Positions 31,981-42,979 are shown, counted from the stretch's first letter. The stretch is 46,777 nt of DNA from Saccoglossus kowalevskii (GCF_000003605.2 NW_003149276.1:96789-143565), one strand, 5' to 3'. The notes: generated from the sequence alone by a model not told the origin. A program made the numbers and translations.

Positions 31981-32271
31981 CTTACTTTGGACTAAATGTT
32001 TTTTTGGTTTTTTTACAGGTGCAGAGGCAGAATTTTTTTCTCAGAAAGCAAAGCCACTGGAACTGCATGTATTACAAAACATACTACTATAAACATACGA
32101 TACTATTCCCTGCGTGTCTGACAATTGTATAAAGTTTCGCAGGTCCTCTTTTTTTACTTTGAGAAGTGCTGTCAACCAAAGCATAAATATGCGTTTCTCT
32201 GTACATAAAATTTCACATGATTTGTTAATATTAATGTATGATAATAAAAACTTTATTTGTATCATTGTCAT

Positions 32272-32358
32272 ATGAGAAGTACTCTTGTCCTTATTAGAGA
32301 TATTGAAACTAATCCAGGGCCACAAACAGACACAACACTGACTCTTGATTTGATTTAA
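32272..32358 (+). pseudogene. Relic with a 2A-like peptide motif, probably from a retrotransposon N-terminus
   Basis: A 28-codon open frame reads STLVLIRDIETNPGPQTD in its middle. DIETNPGP (32299-32322) matches the 2A consensus D-(V/I)-E-x-N-P-G-P exactly, preceded by a short hydrophobic stretch as in functional 2A peptides. The residue before Asp is Arg instead of the usual Gly. In invertebrates, 2A-like sequences are known at the N-terminus of CR1/L2-type non-LTR retrotransposon proteins, where ribosome skipping frees the leading peptide. That is the most likely source. Stops lie close upstream and 11 codons downstream, so the surrounding ORF is decayed. It is not in frame with any host exon. 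Confidence 0.6.
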
Positions 32359-32539
32359 TCTGATTTGTATACTTCCTTGTCATTTTACCTGTTGTACTGG
32401 TTTGTCGCTATCTGGTTTTCTTGCTGAGAATAATGCTGACCTGGATGGAGAATGCTATAAACTTGAAAATGCCATAGAAATCACGTTTGCCAATTTATGT
32501 CCATGCAACTTTAAAATGACAACAAGCGAAGGGAGTGTC

Positions 32540-32839
32540 ATTCATGACTTGTTAATTACCTAATTTGCATAATAAATTAATTTTCAGCTTTTGATATTTC
32601 AAGTAATAGGTAATAATATTTGTGCATATTAATCACCTGATTTGCATAATTCGGATTTTCACATATATCTCAAGTACTAATCATGACATTTCAATGAAAC
32701 TTTGTACACATGTCCTCTAGGACTATGCAGATACCTTATTGGTTTTGGGGTAAATAATTGTACATATTAATTACCTAATTAGCATAATAATTCCCAATTT
32801 TTTGGTTCTGATCACATTTAAATGAAACTTGGTACATGG
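32540..32839 (+). repeat. Family R2 copies next to DIRS element B
   Basis: Two units with TAATTACCTAATTTGCATAA, CATTTCAATGAAACTTTGTA and AAATGAAACTTGGTACATGG. The DIRS element B left end abuts the last unit. Confidence 0.55.
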
Positions 32840-33659
32840 TTACCAGAACGTCTGTGGAAATAATAAATTTCATTTATTACTCATTAGGCTTAATTACAGA
32901 TTACAGCCCCGAACGAAAACCATTAGGGAATATACCCGGGTCCACAAAAAACACCCTAGGGTAGCATTCCCTATAGAAAAAAGGGTGCTCATGCGCGTGA
33001 GGCCTGATCCGTTCATTCTCTCTTGTTTCCGCTACCAACGGGTGCAGATATTTTTCAGCTCCACTGCTACGCATGACAGAAGAACAGGTTGCATTTTTTT
33101 ATGACTGAGATTATCTAGGAATCTAGTGTTGGTGATCGTCTCCATTACGGTAAAGGCTTTGTATTATTAGGGGCCCCATTTTTACCTGTTTTAGTTGAAT
33201 TGCCGGCTCAGTTTATATTCATCCAGATTCCGAATTCTGGCACGGTGAATTTTCTCGTTTTTTTTCATGATCTCATTTCGTAATTTTTTTCCAGACTGCA
33301 TAATGCCTGAGTCGCAAATAAAGACGAAGAATGTCCTGACGCAACAGTCGGGACATAAGACATGCTCATCCTCCCTTAAACAAATTCCTGTTTGGGACCC
33401 GCACATGTGTTACCATTCATGTTTCGGTTGTGTCAGGGGTATTGCCTAGAGGGTCTCTGCGATCAATGGGATCCTAAAACGTGGTTGCATTGTGAGTTGA
33501 GGTGGAAGGCTGAAGGCAAGCGATTAAAAACTGGTAAAAGTCGCGATAAACGCAGCTAGCGATGAAATGTCTGATTCAATGAGTGAAAAATCTCTTCCTC
33601 CACTTGGTAATCGCGACGAGGATCGCCTCCGATCAATAACCAAGATTGTTGGAGAGTTG

Positions 33660-34180
33660 TCACGACTCCCTGCTCGATGTAGCGGGATCGACGATTGAGA
33701 CAAGACCTTCAAAACCGTTTATCTCTGAGATAACGTGGAAACATTAGCGACAGAACTAAATTCTCCCAACGTGGAATTAGTGTCTTCATTTGATGTTACT
33801 GAGGCGGACAAACATCATTCAACCGCTTTTGCTGGGGGATCGGAGTTTCCAGTCACCACGGTTACCGATGTTGATAAACAGCGAATTCCCACTGGGGCGC
33901 TGACATCGACACCAAGTACCGAGGTGGAATCGGTACAGCCCTTAGGGACTGAACCGGTTCAATCCACCAAGACTTCATCGGTACTGACACATCCTGAGTT
34001 GCTTCCGCGATCACAGGGACAGGCCCTGTTGCCTTCCCTTACTGGTACTAGTCAAGGTGACCAGCTCTCCCATGGTGAAGAGATGGCTTGGATGCGTAAT
34101 CTGGATTCAAAAGTCAACTTCCTTATGCAGTGTCAGGGTACGACGCAGGAGGACCTGGGGGGGCAAGTCAGATAGGGGGC
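33660..34180 (+). pseudogene. gag-like ORF of DIRS element B, N-terminal part
   Basis: Open from Met 33735 for 146 codons. Reads VELVSSFDVTEADKHHSTAF and later TGTSQGDQLSHGEEMAW, then DSKVNFLMQCQG. No zinc knuckle. Identified as gag by its place in front of pol and by conserved copies in A and C. The frame is broken after 34172 (GGQVR, stop). Confidence 0.6.
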
Positions 34181-34319
34181 ACGGGCTGAGATACTGCCTG
34201 TCCCGCCGCCGCCAGGGCTAGGGTCAGGTATGTCCCATCCCCCAGTAATCTCTCCTGTAGAGGATCAGTGGAGGGACAACTCACATCAGTGGGAAAGGGA
34301 GTGTCCACTTCTTTTATAG

Positions 34320-35051
34320 AGCACTTTGTCGTCTCTCATCCCCACTTTGTTTGGACAGTCACAGGATACCCAACCAACCGGAGCCGAGCTGACCCTTACT
34401 AATATGCAGTTAAGGTTGCAGCTTGTGAACCGGGCAGTGATTGCCGTGAGACTTTTGTTTTGTACGAGGCCGGTGTTAATCCCACCCCCCAGATGGGGGA
34501 GTCGCTTTTGGACCTGTTCTCATCGGCGCTCTCCTCTCCCACTGCCGGCGTGGAGACCGCGCCGGCTGGCCAACTCCCCTTGGTATCTTGTGTGGCCCAA
34601 GCTATGGAGGGGGCTCAGAGAGCGATGGAGGGGGAGGTCATGGTTTCGGGAGGTCATGTCCCATGCCTTCTGTTGGGTGAATCAATACCCCATTGCGGCT
34701 ACGCAAACCGTTGATGGGTCCCCGGTGTGGGATACTCACATGGTACCATAGCCTGCTCCACGGGTTCTCTGTTCCGATCCCGGTACCCATACCTTTTTTA
34801 AGGCGGGTAGTGCTGATCTGGAAAGCCACGTTGTGTGGATATTTGACTGGCACCAGTGCCTACAAGTGCATCGAGCTTTACGGGCGGAAATTAGGTTTTT
34901 TTTGGCATTAGAGCGTCAGCTCACCTTGCTAAGTTCTGACCGTCTGAGTGCTCAGCAACGAAGCTCGATCCTTGGGCAGATGGGCCAGTTCCTGGCTGTG
35001 CAGAGAGTCGCTATATGCGATACCTTGGCAGGAGCGGTTTCGGTTGAGTGA
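34320..35051 (+). pseudogene. gag-like region of DIRS element B, C-terminal part
   Basis: Broken into several frames: QSQDTQPTGAELTLTNMQLR (near 34356), then PQMGESLLDLFSSALSSPTA (near 34484), then HQCLQVHRALRAEIRFFLAL and ERQLTLLSSDRLSAQQRSS (34850-34970). The last stretch resembles the helical C-terminal part of DIRS gag. Frameshifts lie between the pieces. Confidence 0.55.
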
Positions 35052-35159
35052 GAGGCAGTTCTGAGTCTGTGCGCCTATCCTACTCCAGCAGGAGATGAGT
35101 TTGATCGCCTGCGGAGAAGGCTTTGGGGGCGTGACCGGCTATTTGGTGGCCGGTTAGCA

Positions 35160-36089
35160 GATGCAGTGAACGGATCAAAGCGCACATGGTCTCTTTTGAA
35201 GGGACAGAAGAAGACTAGTAGCGGGAAGCGTCAGAAAAAGCCCAAGAAACGTGGTTTTGGTGGTGGGCATCCTGACACTTCTGGGGACCAGGGGCCGCGA
35301 AGTCTCTTTGAAGGTTTCGCCGGCTGCCTGGACATGGATGGTGGTACGACTCCGGGTCTCTCTCCCCTGAGTCATCGGGCTCAGTCTCCCCGTCTTCGTC
35401 CTCCCATACTGGAGGCTGGAGTTCAGGAAGCACTAGCTCCGTACCCCGTCCACTCCTTCCTGTGGGATCGCGCCTTATGCAGCACATACCAGCTTGGTGC
35501 AGGAAAATTTCCGATCCCTGGACGCTTTGCAGTAGTGTCGCGTGGGTATCAGATTCCTCTTCGGTCTCCTCTGACTCATCATCCTCCCTCAGGCCCTTTG
35601 CCGAGGGACTAGGTCAAGGCGGAGACGATCCGACAGGAAGTAGCCAGCCTTCTGGGGAAAAGGGCGATACGCCTAGTGGTGAACCCCCATTTATTCCCAG
35701 GGTTTTATTCCCACATCTTTCTCATTCCCAAGAGTTCGGGGGGGGGATGTTGTCCATTCCTAGACCTCAGTCATCTGAATGGGTTTGTGGAACTTAAGCG
35801 CTTTCGAATGGAAACACCGGCTTCGGTACTTCTGTCAGTGCACTCGGGCGATTGGTTGACGTCGTTGGACTTGAGCGAAGCTTACTTCCACATTACCATT
35901 CACCACTCATGCAGCTGGTATCTCAGATTCCCATTAGAGGACAACGTTTACGAATTTACCACCCTTCCTTTTGGTCTGTGCATGGCACCGTACATCTTCA
36001 CCAGAGTGCTAAGACAGGTGACCCAGCTGCTACACCAGTCGTCAGTCTATCTGAACCCATATCTTGATGACTGGTTAGTACAAAACTGA
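35160..36089 (+). pseudogene. Reverse transcriptase of DIRS element B
   Basis: The lead-in (KKTSSGKRQKKPKKRG, near 35200) is basic. The RT proper starts near 35625 with IRQEVASLLGKRAIRLVV, then FYSHIFLIPKSSGGG, DLSHLNGFVELKRFRMETP, SGDWLTSLDLSEAYFHI (motif A, DLSEAYFHI), LPFGLCMAPYIFTRVL (motif B) and LNPYLDDWLVQN (motif C with the catalytic YLDD) before a stop at 36087. YLDDWL is typical of DIRS-group RTs. The fragment from 35676 is open for 137 codons and keeps both catalytic Asp pairs, but the stop and the jump into RNase H sequence show loss of the thumb region. Confidence 0.88.
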
Positions 36090-36099
36090 GATGCTTACT

Positions 36100-36650
36100 G
36101 GACTACAGGGTCCACATGCGGAACCTGATATTCAGGGTTCAATTGTCGGACCAAGCGATTGTTGCCCTCCTTTGGTGGAAGGATGCACAGAACTTGGAAA
36201 CGGGAATACCCCTAGATCCGACGACTCCATCGCTGACTCTCCTTACAGATGCGTCACTCCAGGGATGGGGTGGTCATCTGATGGACCTTCAGGTCCAAGG
36301 GACGTGGCCGCCCACATATTCGGACCGCCACATCAATTGGTTGGAGTTGCAGACCGTCCTACTGTCTCTGAAACATTTTCAGGAAGTCACACACCAGTCC
36401 TGCTTTGGACAGACAACACCTCAGTAGTGCCGTACATCAACAAGGAGGAGGGGATGCATTCCCCCACGTTGTCAAAGCTAGCAGAGGAGATTCCTCTTTG
36501 GTGCATGGAAAACCAGATGGAGCTCAGCACCTTCCGGGAATACGCAACAGTGCTGCAGACGCCCTCTCGAGACGTATTGGTTCCAGAACACTGAGTGGCA
36601 GATCACCCACTGGGTGGCGGATCGGCATTTTCGTTTCTAGGATGGGCCCC
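36100..36650 (+). pseudogene. RNase H of DIRS element B
   Basis: Pieces in two or three frames: LLTDASLQGWGGHLMDLQVQ (first catalytic Asp in TDAS, near 36240), DRHINWLELQTVLLSLKHF (catalytic Glu in LEL, near 36330), then VLLWTDNTSVVPYINKEEGM (TDN, catalytic Asp, near 36405), SPTLSKLAEEIPLWCMENQM, then GIRNSAADALSRR (last Asp, near 36535-36575). All the expected catalytic acids are seen, but at least two frameshifts separate them. Confidence 0.8.
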
Positions 36651-36659
36651 GGATAGAAG

Positions 36660-36920
36660 CTATAACTTAACCATTTGGAACATCACCAGGTGAAGGCACA
36701 CAAAGTGCGCTGGGTAGCCAAATCATTGGCTTTGATGTCTGGGGCCTCGCTCGAGCAGGTGCTCCAAGCAGGGTTCTGGAGATATCAGAATGTCTTCATT
36801 AACTATTACCTGAGAGACCTCCAAGCGCTGAGGGAGGGTCTCTACAGGTTGGGTCCAGTGTTGACGGGTCAGACAGTGTTTGTTGACCCAGCCCGCACCA
36901 CCAAGGGGCCCTATGCATGA
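36660..36920 (+). pseudogene. Tyrosine recombinase C-terminus of DIRS element B
   Basis: Reads HHQVKAHKVRWVAKSLALMS then FWRYQNVFINYYLRDLQ and TGQTVFVDPARTTKGPYA before a stop. It holds the H-x-x-R box and the YLRD nucleophile motif but lacks the N-terminal half with the first catalytic Arg, which is present in element A. An internal deletion joins the RNase H end to this piece at about 36660. A recombinase this short cannot be catalytic. Confidence 0.8.
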
Positions 36921-37261
36921 AAGCGTTAGCGCAATAGTGTCTTTAGCCGAAACCAGCCTCCTCCTCCGGCGCTATCAAACCCCAGCAATACACTCTTGTT
37001 GATGCCTTGGAATTGTTGGGGCCCTATTTTATTGTTCAGACGGCCCGCTTTATTAAGCCTCCCCAAATTGGGGGGGGGGGTCTACTCTCGAGGCACCTGT
37101 TCCCTGAAGAGTCGCCTGAGTGTTTGTATCCTAGGACATCCTCCTTGTTAGTGAGTAGTTTTAGATTTCTCTCAGTTTTTTGACCTTTTTCTTTGTGTCG
37201 AAAAGTGTACATTTCAGCCATCAGAGCTTCCCCACCTCCGGTGAGCGTGCTACTCTGCTAA

Positions 37262-37376
37262 CGAGTAATAAATGAAATTATTATTTCCTTGGATTTTTTG
37301 GTAGGTGATGTAGTAAACTATTAGGTTTGTACAAACCCGTTTGTTTACCTAATCATACCTACCAGAAAGTCCATGG
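37262..37376. repeat. Internal complementary region of DIRS element B
   Basis: Contains GAGTAATAAATGAAATTATT then TTTTGGTAGGTGATGTAGTA (complement of the left end) followed directly by TATTAGGTTTGTACAAACCC and TTTACCTAATCATACCTACC (complement of the right end). The fused termini match the circle junction expected for DIRS replication. Confidence 0.8.
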
Positions 37377-37482
37377 AAACCGCCCACTTCCCCCACAAGC
37401 TTCCGGCGGCCCGTTGCTGCAGCGGTAACGTTTGTGAGAATGAACGGATCAGGCACCCTGAGGGTGACCCAACAGGAGGGGC

Positions 37483-38165
37483 CACTCTCAACCAGACTCA
37501 CTCTTTGTATGTAATTTTTTTTGATTGCTCAGTCCTGTGGATTTTCTCATTCATTGGTTCATTGAATGTTGAAATTTTCAAATTTCAGAGGGTGTCACTC
37601 ATTCCAGGCCCTTGGTGTGTGAGATTATTTTGTAGCACATCACCTTAAAATACGTTATGAAATGTAGCAAAACAAGCTTAAGAGTTGTTACCTGCCAGCT
37701 TAAGTTACAGGATGTATTATTCTACATCACAAAACTTATACTCTCTATCATCTGCCAAGCAGATAGAAATCAAATAATAATATACTTATAAACTTTTCTG
37801 CTTACAAAATATAAATTTACTCCAGCAGCTGACAAAAGCAAAGCAAAATGCATATCAATAGGAAGTGTTCAATCTAGTCTGTCATTTTCAGCATTGTCAG
37901 TGGTGCGAAATCCACTATTTTTAAACGCAACTTTTATCAAAGTTGACAGCACCTACTCACCTTGTAGTTCCAGCTTGTATGGGCATCTATGTCTATCTTA
38001 AATCAGAAACCGTTTTACTAAACAGTTTAATGTACACACATGTATACAGATGGTGGAATCAATTTGATCCCACATTAGTGGGCTTACACTACCAGTGGCC
38101 AGGGATGTGGGAAATTAAAATGCAAAAAATAGTTTCAGTTGAACGATAGATAATTAAATCTTGTA
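37483..38165. other. Intron sequence between DIRS elements B and C
   Basis: About 680 bases with no recognised exon or repeat. Unsupported short open frames at 37373 and 37943. Confidence 0.4.
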
Positions 38166-38382
38166 GTTTACTACATCACCTACCAGATAATCTGTGGAAA
38201 TAATACATTTAATTTATTACTCGTTTAGGCTTAATTACAGATCACAGCCCCAAACGGAACTACTAGAGAATATACCCGGGTCCAAAAGTAACACCCTAGG
38301 GTAGCATTCTCTAGAAAAAAGGCCTCGTTTAAGGGGTCACCAACAGGGCGATCACGCACCAGAGGCCTGCCAGTTCCAATTC
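38166..38382. repeat. Left inverted terminal repeat of DIRS element C
   Basis: Shares with the reverse complement of 42735-42940 blocks such as ATAATACATTTAATTTATTA, GGCTTAATTACAGAT, AGAGAATATACCCGGGT, ACACCCTAGGGTAGCATTCT and CACCAGAGGCCTGCCAGTTC. The first about 14 bases differ from the right end, as expected for DIRS termini, which are not identical. Confidence 0.85.
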
Positions 38383-38789
38383 TTTTTTTGTCACTTTTCA
38401 TGTCTTTTCTTCGATTGCATCATGCTTAAATCATTAAAGAGACTAAGAATGTGCCGACTAAATTTGGCACATTAGATACCTTCACCTTGCCACTGCCAGT
38501 TTGGGACCCAAACATATGTGTTGTCATTTTGTTATAGTCCCAAACATAACTCGGGATTTTGCCTCGACGAAATTTGCGATCTGTGGCATTCTCGTTCGTG
38601 GTAGCGCTTTGAGGTGGAGGTTGAAGCTGAGGGCAAGTGATCGCAAAAAGCTGGTATGCGTCGCTCAAAAAAGGGGAATCCCCAACAAAAGCTAGCGATG
38701 TGTAAGTTTTTCATGAGTGATAAAAAAAAATCTCTCCCTTTTCCTTTGGTAGTGAGACGAGGCTTGCCTCCTAACGCGACTGAGAAAAA

Positions 38790-40450
38790 AAAGAGTTGCC
38801 CGTGTCAGAGTCCCTGCTTAATATAGCGGGATTGGCGATCAAGACAAGACCTTCAAAACTGTTTATTTTTGAGGTGACGGGGATGTTATTCAATAAATTG
38901 GAAACACCGGCAACGGGACTTTCTCCCAATGTGGAGTTAGTTTCCCCGTTCGATGTTACCATGGCGGGCAAACACCGTTCCGTCGCTTTTGCTGGGGGAT
39001 CAGAGTTGCAAGTCACCACGGTTACCAATGTGGGTAAACAGCATATTCCCACTTGGGCAGACATCCACACTGAGTACCAAGGTTGAATCAGTATGGCCCT
39101 TAGGGACTGAACCGGTTCAATCCACCGAGACTTCATAGGTACCGAAGCAGCCTGAGTTGCTTGCACGAACACAGGAACAGGCCCCATTGCCTTCCCTTAC
39201 CGGTACTAGTCAAGGTGACCAGTTCTCCCATGGTGAAGAGATGGTTTGGAAGACATAGATGTTTAATCTGGCTTCAAAAGTCAACTCCCTTTTGCAGTTG
39301 CAGGGTATGACGAAGGAGGACCTGGGAGGCGTGGCTGAGATACTGCCTGTTCCTCCTCCTCCGCTAGGACTAGGGTCAGATGTGTCCCATCCCCCAGTGA
39401 TCCCTCTTTTAGAGGATCAGGGGGGACAACTCACATCAGTGGGAAATGAAGTGTCCACTTCTTTTATAGAAGAGGGGTCCTCTCACTGGAACAGATGACG
39501 TTACGCATCCTCTTCCGAATTCCCCACACCCCCCTCAGGCTCTGGCTGACCAGGCATCGCTTCCTGCATCTCACCAAGCCGCGCAGAGTGCCCCTACTTG
39601 TTACTCTGTGAGGGGGGCTCCAGTGTTGGTACCCCTCTGCACAGGGGTACGCAGCCCCCCCACAGGCCCCCTGGGGTTGCAGTTACCGCTTCCTCAGCAG
39701 CGGCGGGGAGGACGCCTTGTTTCTCGCCCCTTCCTTGTTTGAACAGGCACAGGCTACCCAGCCAATCGGAGCCCAGCTGACCCATGCCATTATACAGTTA
39801 AGGACGCAGCTTGCGAACCGGGCAGTGTTTGGTGCGAGACTTTGTTTTCATGCGGGCCGGTGGTGATCCCACCTCTCCAGCTGGGGGAGTTGCCTTTGGA
39901 CTTTTTTGTTTTCATCCGCGCTCCCCTTCCTACTGCTTACATGGAGTCCATGCCTGTTGGCCAACTCTCCTAGGCACCTCGTGTGACCCAAGTTGTGGAG
40001 GGAGCTCAGAGGGCCCTGAGGTGGTGACTGATACCCCTTGTTGAGACAAGGACGAAAATACTGATCCTGGATTGGGTCGTCCTTGTTCCATGTCTTTCCT
40101 TGGAGATGATACCCCATCGGGGCTACGCAAACCGTCAATGGGTCCCTGATTCGAATTACTCGTGCGCGGTGCCATAGCCTTCTTCACAGCTTCCCGTCCC
40201 GATCCCGATACTCATGCCTTTGTTAAGGCGGGTTACTGCAGGCAGAACTTAAACCCATTAACTTTGTAGAATGGGTCTCCTTAGAGCGTCAGCTCACTCT
40301 TTTAAGTTCTGACCAGCTGAGTGCTAGGCAACAAACCACGATCCTCTGGCAGTTGGACCAGTTTTGCACAGAGAGTTGTTATATGCGACATCCTGCAAGT
40401 CCATACTGCCCTCTTGGCAAGGAGCAGTTTCGGTTGAGTGAGAGGCAATA
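38790..40450 (+). pseudogene. gag-like relic of DIRS element C
   Basis: Frames in order: NVELVSPFDVTMAGKHRSVA (near 38930), FNLASKVNSLLQLQGMTKED (near 39260-39320), EILPVPPPPLGLGSDVSHPP (39337-39400), and DNA matching B 34850-35050 at 40240-40450. It is somewhat longer than in B, with an extra Pro-rich stretch around 39520-39760. Multiple stops. Confidence 0.6.
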
Positions 40451-40639
40451 CTGAGTCAGTGCGTCTACCCTACTCTAGCGGTAGACGAGTTTGATCACCT
40501 TCGGAGATGGCCTTGGGTGCACGGCTGGCTTGATGGTGGCTGTTTTGCTGATGCGGTGGTCGTTATTGGTGGTTGTGCAGGATCAACGTATTCATTGAAG
40601 AAATCATCCTTGTTGCCCTTTTTAGGTCGACAGTTCTCA

Positions 40640-41400
40640 CCAAAACCACAGGACAGCTCAGGCAATAAGTCCCATGCTTTTTGACCAGCCAGCGAGGATC
40701 GAAAGCGCTTGTGGTCTCCTTCTAAGGGGCAAAAGAAGACCAGTAGCGGGAAGTGTCAGTAAGGGTCCAAGAACGTGGTGGGAAGATGTTCTGGCATTTC
40801 CGGGGTCCAGGGAGCCACGAATTCTCGTTAAAGGCTTCTCTGGCTGCCTGGGCATGGATGGTTGTATGACTCTGGGTTCACCCTTCTGGAGTCCTCCAGC
40901 TCAGCCTCCCTGTCTCTGACCTCCTACGTTGAGGGCTGGAGTTCAGAGAGCTCTAGCTCCGAACCCCTGTCCGCTCATCCCTGTCGGATAACGCCTCAGC
41001 AGCACACTCCAGCTTGGCGCAGGATAGTTTCTGACCCCTGGATGCTCGCAGTAGAGTCTCGGTGTGTGTGTGTGTGGGGGGGTATCAAAGCCCTCTCCGG
41101 TCTCTTCTTCTGACACCTCATACCCCTCTGGTCTTCTCTGAGGGACGAGGTCAAGGCGACCCGGCAGGAAGTAGCCAGTCTTCTGGAGAGAAGAGCAGTT
41201 CGCCTTGCGGAGATTCCCATTTTATTTCTATATCCTCCTTGTTTCAAAGTGTTGGGGGGTGGGGGTGTGGCGTCCTGTTCTAGTCCCCCAGCAGCTGAAC
41301 GGTTTTGTGGAGCTCAATCGCTTCTGGATAGAAACGCCTATTTCCGTGTCTCTGTTAGAGCACTCGGGCGATTGGCTAGCGTCGCCTGGAAAATCTATCG
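40640..41400 (+). pseudogene. Pol lead-in and start of reverse transcriptase of DIRS element C
   Basis: DNA matches to B 35160-35870: AAAAGAAGACCAGTAGCGGG, then GGAAGTAGCCAGTCTTCTGG, then QLNGFVELNRFWIETPISVS and EHSGDWLAS (41290-41390), where the RT match stops before motif A. The catalytic part is deleted. A GT run (41062-41077) is a small local expansion. Confidence 0.65.
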
Positions 41401-41439
41401 ACAATTCCTGGATATCGGTTGGTTTTGTTCCCAGTTTGG

Positions 41440-42260
41440 TCTGCTGGGCTGAAACTCGCTTTGAGTTCAATTATGCACAACTGTTTTAGTCTTTCTGCTC
41501 GAAGAGGCCGCATGCCAAGGGGCTAACGAATTCTCCACACTGGGACTTGTCGTCGGTTCTAGCAGAATTACGACAACCCCCTTCGAGTCTATGGACCGGC
41601 AGACATGAAGTATGTCATTATAAAAACAGTTTTTTCTTTTGGGTCTGGCATCAGGTAGGCGGCGTTCAGAAATAGGGGCACTGTCTTTCAGTTATGGATG
41701 TGCTTCCTTCATGAACTCACAAGTTATTGGAAGACTCGGATGGGCTTCTTGCCAAGAATCAATGCTAACTGTTTGTCGTCACTAACTTAGTGGGCTTGGA
41801 AGACCGTTAGGAATGGATTCTATGTCCTGTCCTAGCTTTGAGCTGGTACTTTGATCGAACCAAGGTGTCTCGGGCAATGAGAACAGCTTGTTATGGGCGA
41901 GGCAAGCAAAGCCACCCTGCCTCAAATATCACCATTTCACGGGGGATTGCCAATACAGTTTTGGAAGCATATAATTTTATGGCTTCTTCAGCGACCTGTT
42001 TGGAAAGTCACCAGGTGAGGGCACACGAGTAGCGAACACTTTGGCTTTGATTTCTGGTGCCTCGTTCGAGCATATGCTCCGAGCAGGGTTCTGGTGATCA
42101 CAGAATATCTTCATTAACTATAACCTGAGATACCTCCAACAAACGCTGGAGAAGGGTCTCTACAGGTTGGGACCAGTGGTGACAGGTCAGACAGTTTTCG
42201 TTGACCCAGCCCACACCATCAGGGGATCCCATGCACGAAAGCGTTAGCGCGTTGGTGTCT
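41440..42260 (+). pseudogene. Tyrosine recombinase relic of DIRS element C
   Basis: N-terminal pieces include HWDLSSVLAELRQPPFESM (near 41540-41590), the usual region before the YR core. The core shows LSWYFDRTKVSRAM, then ACYGRGKQSHPASNITISRG, then HQVRAHE followed by a stop and frameshift, then DNA for the YLRD region (AACTATAACCTGAGATACCT, where YYLRDL has become YNLRYL). The nucleophile region is mutated, so the enzyme is dead. Confidence 0.75.
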
Positions 42261-42574
42261 TCAGCCGAAACCAGCCTTATTTTGATCAACGCTGCTGGCT
42301 TCGGTCTGCACTATCCAACCTCAGCAATACACTGTTTTATGCATTAAAATTGTTGGGCCCTATTTTATTGTTCAGGTGGCAGGCTTTAGTAAGCCTCCCT
42401 AGATTTTGGGGGCCTACTCTCGGGCATCCGGTCCCTGGAGAGTCACCTGCGTGGTTGTATCCCAGGATAAGACTCCTTTTTAGTGAGTAGTTTTAGATTT
42501 CTCTCAGTTTTTTGAAAAATGTACATTTCAGTCGCCGGAGCTTCCCCACCTCTGGTGAGCGTGCTACTCTGCCT

Positions 42575-42680
42575 AATGAGTAATAAATGAAATTTATTAT
42601 TTCCACAGATTTTCTGGTAGGTGATGTAGTAAACCATTTGTTTACCTAATCATACCTACCAAAAAATCCGTGGAAACCCA
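42575..42680. repeat. Internal complementary region of DIRS element C
   Basis: TTTCTGGTAGGTGATGTAGT (complement of the left end) runs into AAACCATTTGTTTACCTAAT and CATACCTACCAAAAAATCCG (complement of the right end). The junction is shorter than in element B by about 15 bases. Confidence 0.8.
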
Positions 42681-42734
42681 CTCACCTCCCCACAAGCTTC
42701 AAGCGGCCATTGTGGACCAGCGTAACATTTTTGA

Positions 42735-42979
42735 GAATTGGAACTGGCAGGCCTCTGGTGCGTGATCGCCCTGTAGGTTACCCCTTAGACGAGACCTTTT
42801 TTCTAGAGAATGCTACCCTAGGGTGTTTCTTTTAGACCCGGGTATATTCTCTAGTGGTTTCCATTTGGGGCGGTAATCTGTAATTAAGCCTAACAAGTAA
42901 TAAATGAAATTTATTATTTCCACGGATTTTCTGGTAGGTATGATTAGGTAAACAAACGGCTTTGTACAAACCCTAATAG
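42735..42979. repeat. Right inverted terminal repeat of DIRS element C
   Basis: Complement of 38166-38382, starting GAATTGGAACTGGCAGGCCT and ending past GGATTTTCTGGTAGG with a unique tail of about 40 bases. The tail also appears, complemented, in the internal regions of B and C, which sets the element's right boundary. Confidence 0.85.

Larger units (their letters stand above)
32840..37482 (+). mobile_element. DIRS-like retrotransposon, element B (most complete pol)
   Basis: The left terminal repeat (from GTTACCAGAACGTCTGTGG) lacks the first about 15 bases seen in A and C. Order inside: gag-like frames (33735-35050), reverse transcriptase (35630-36089), RNase H (36116-36600), recombinase C-terminus (36670-36920), then at 37262-37376 an internal complementary region in which the reverse complements of the left terminus (GGTAGGTGATGTAGTAAAC) and of the right terminus (TTTGTTTACCTAATCATACC) are joined head to head. 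This is the classic DIRS template for terminus completion. The right terminal repeat begins (GAATGAACGGATCAGGC, complement of 33002-33018) but is cut off at about 37482. Stops and frameshifts break every ORF. Located in the FN3-to-coiled-coil intron, sense to the host gene. Confidence 0.85.
38166..42979 (+). mobile_element. DIRS-like retrotransposon, element C (both ends present)
   Basis: Left terminus GTTTACTACATCACCTACC. The left terminal repeat to 38382 pairs with 42735-42940 as an inverted repeat. The right terminus reads GGTAGGTATGATTAGGTAAA and ends TTTGTACAAACCCTAATAG. The internal complementary region is at 42575-42680. It is the only copy with both termini and both repeats. Coding part: gag relics, pol lead-in, the first about 30 residues of the reverse transcriptase (near 41290-41390), then a deletion to the recombinase region (41440-42250). 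It is therefore structurally complete at the ends but dead inside. Confidence 0.85.

Noticed and set aside
31990..32095. TTTTTTACAG followed by about 25 open codons starting GAEAEFFSQK
   Set aside because: A phase-1 reading is open but runs into TAA with no donor. It lies near the 2A-like relic and has no domain.
34326..34751. 141-codon open frame in DIRS element B
   Set aside because: Its Arg- and Pro-rich second half is out of frame with the gag-like sequence that continues in the neighbouring frame (PQMGESLLDLFSS).
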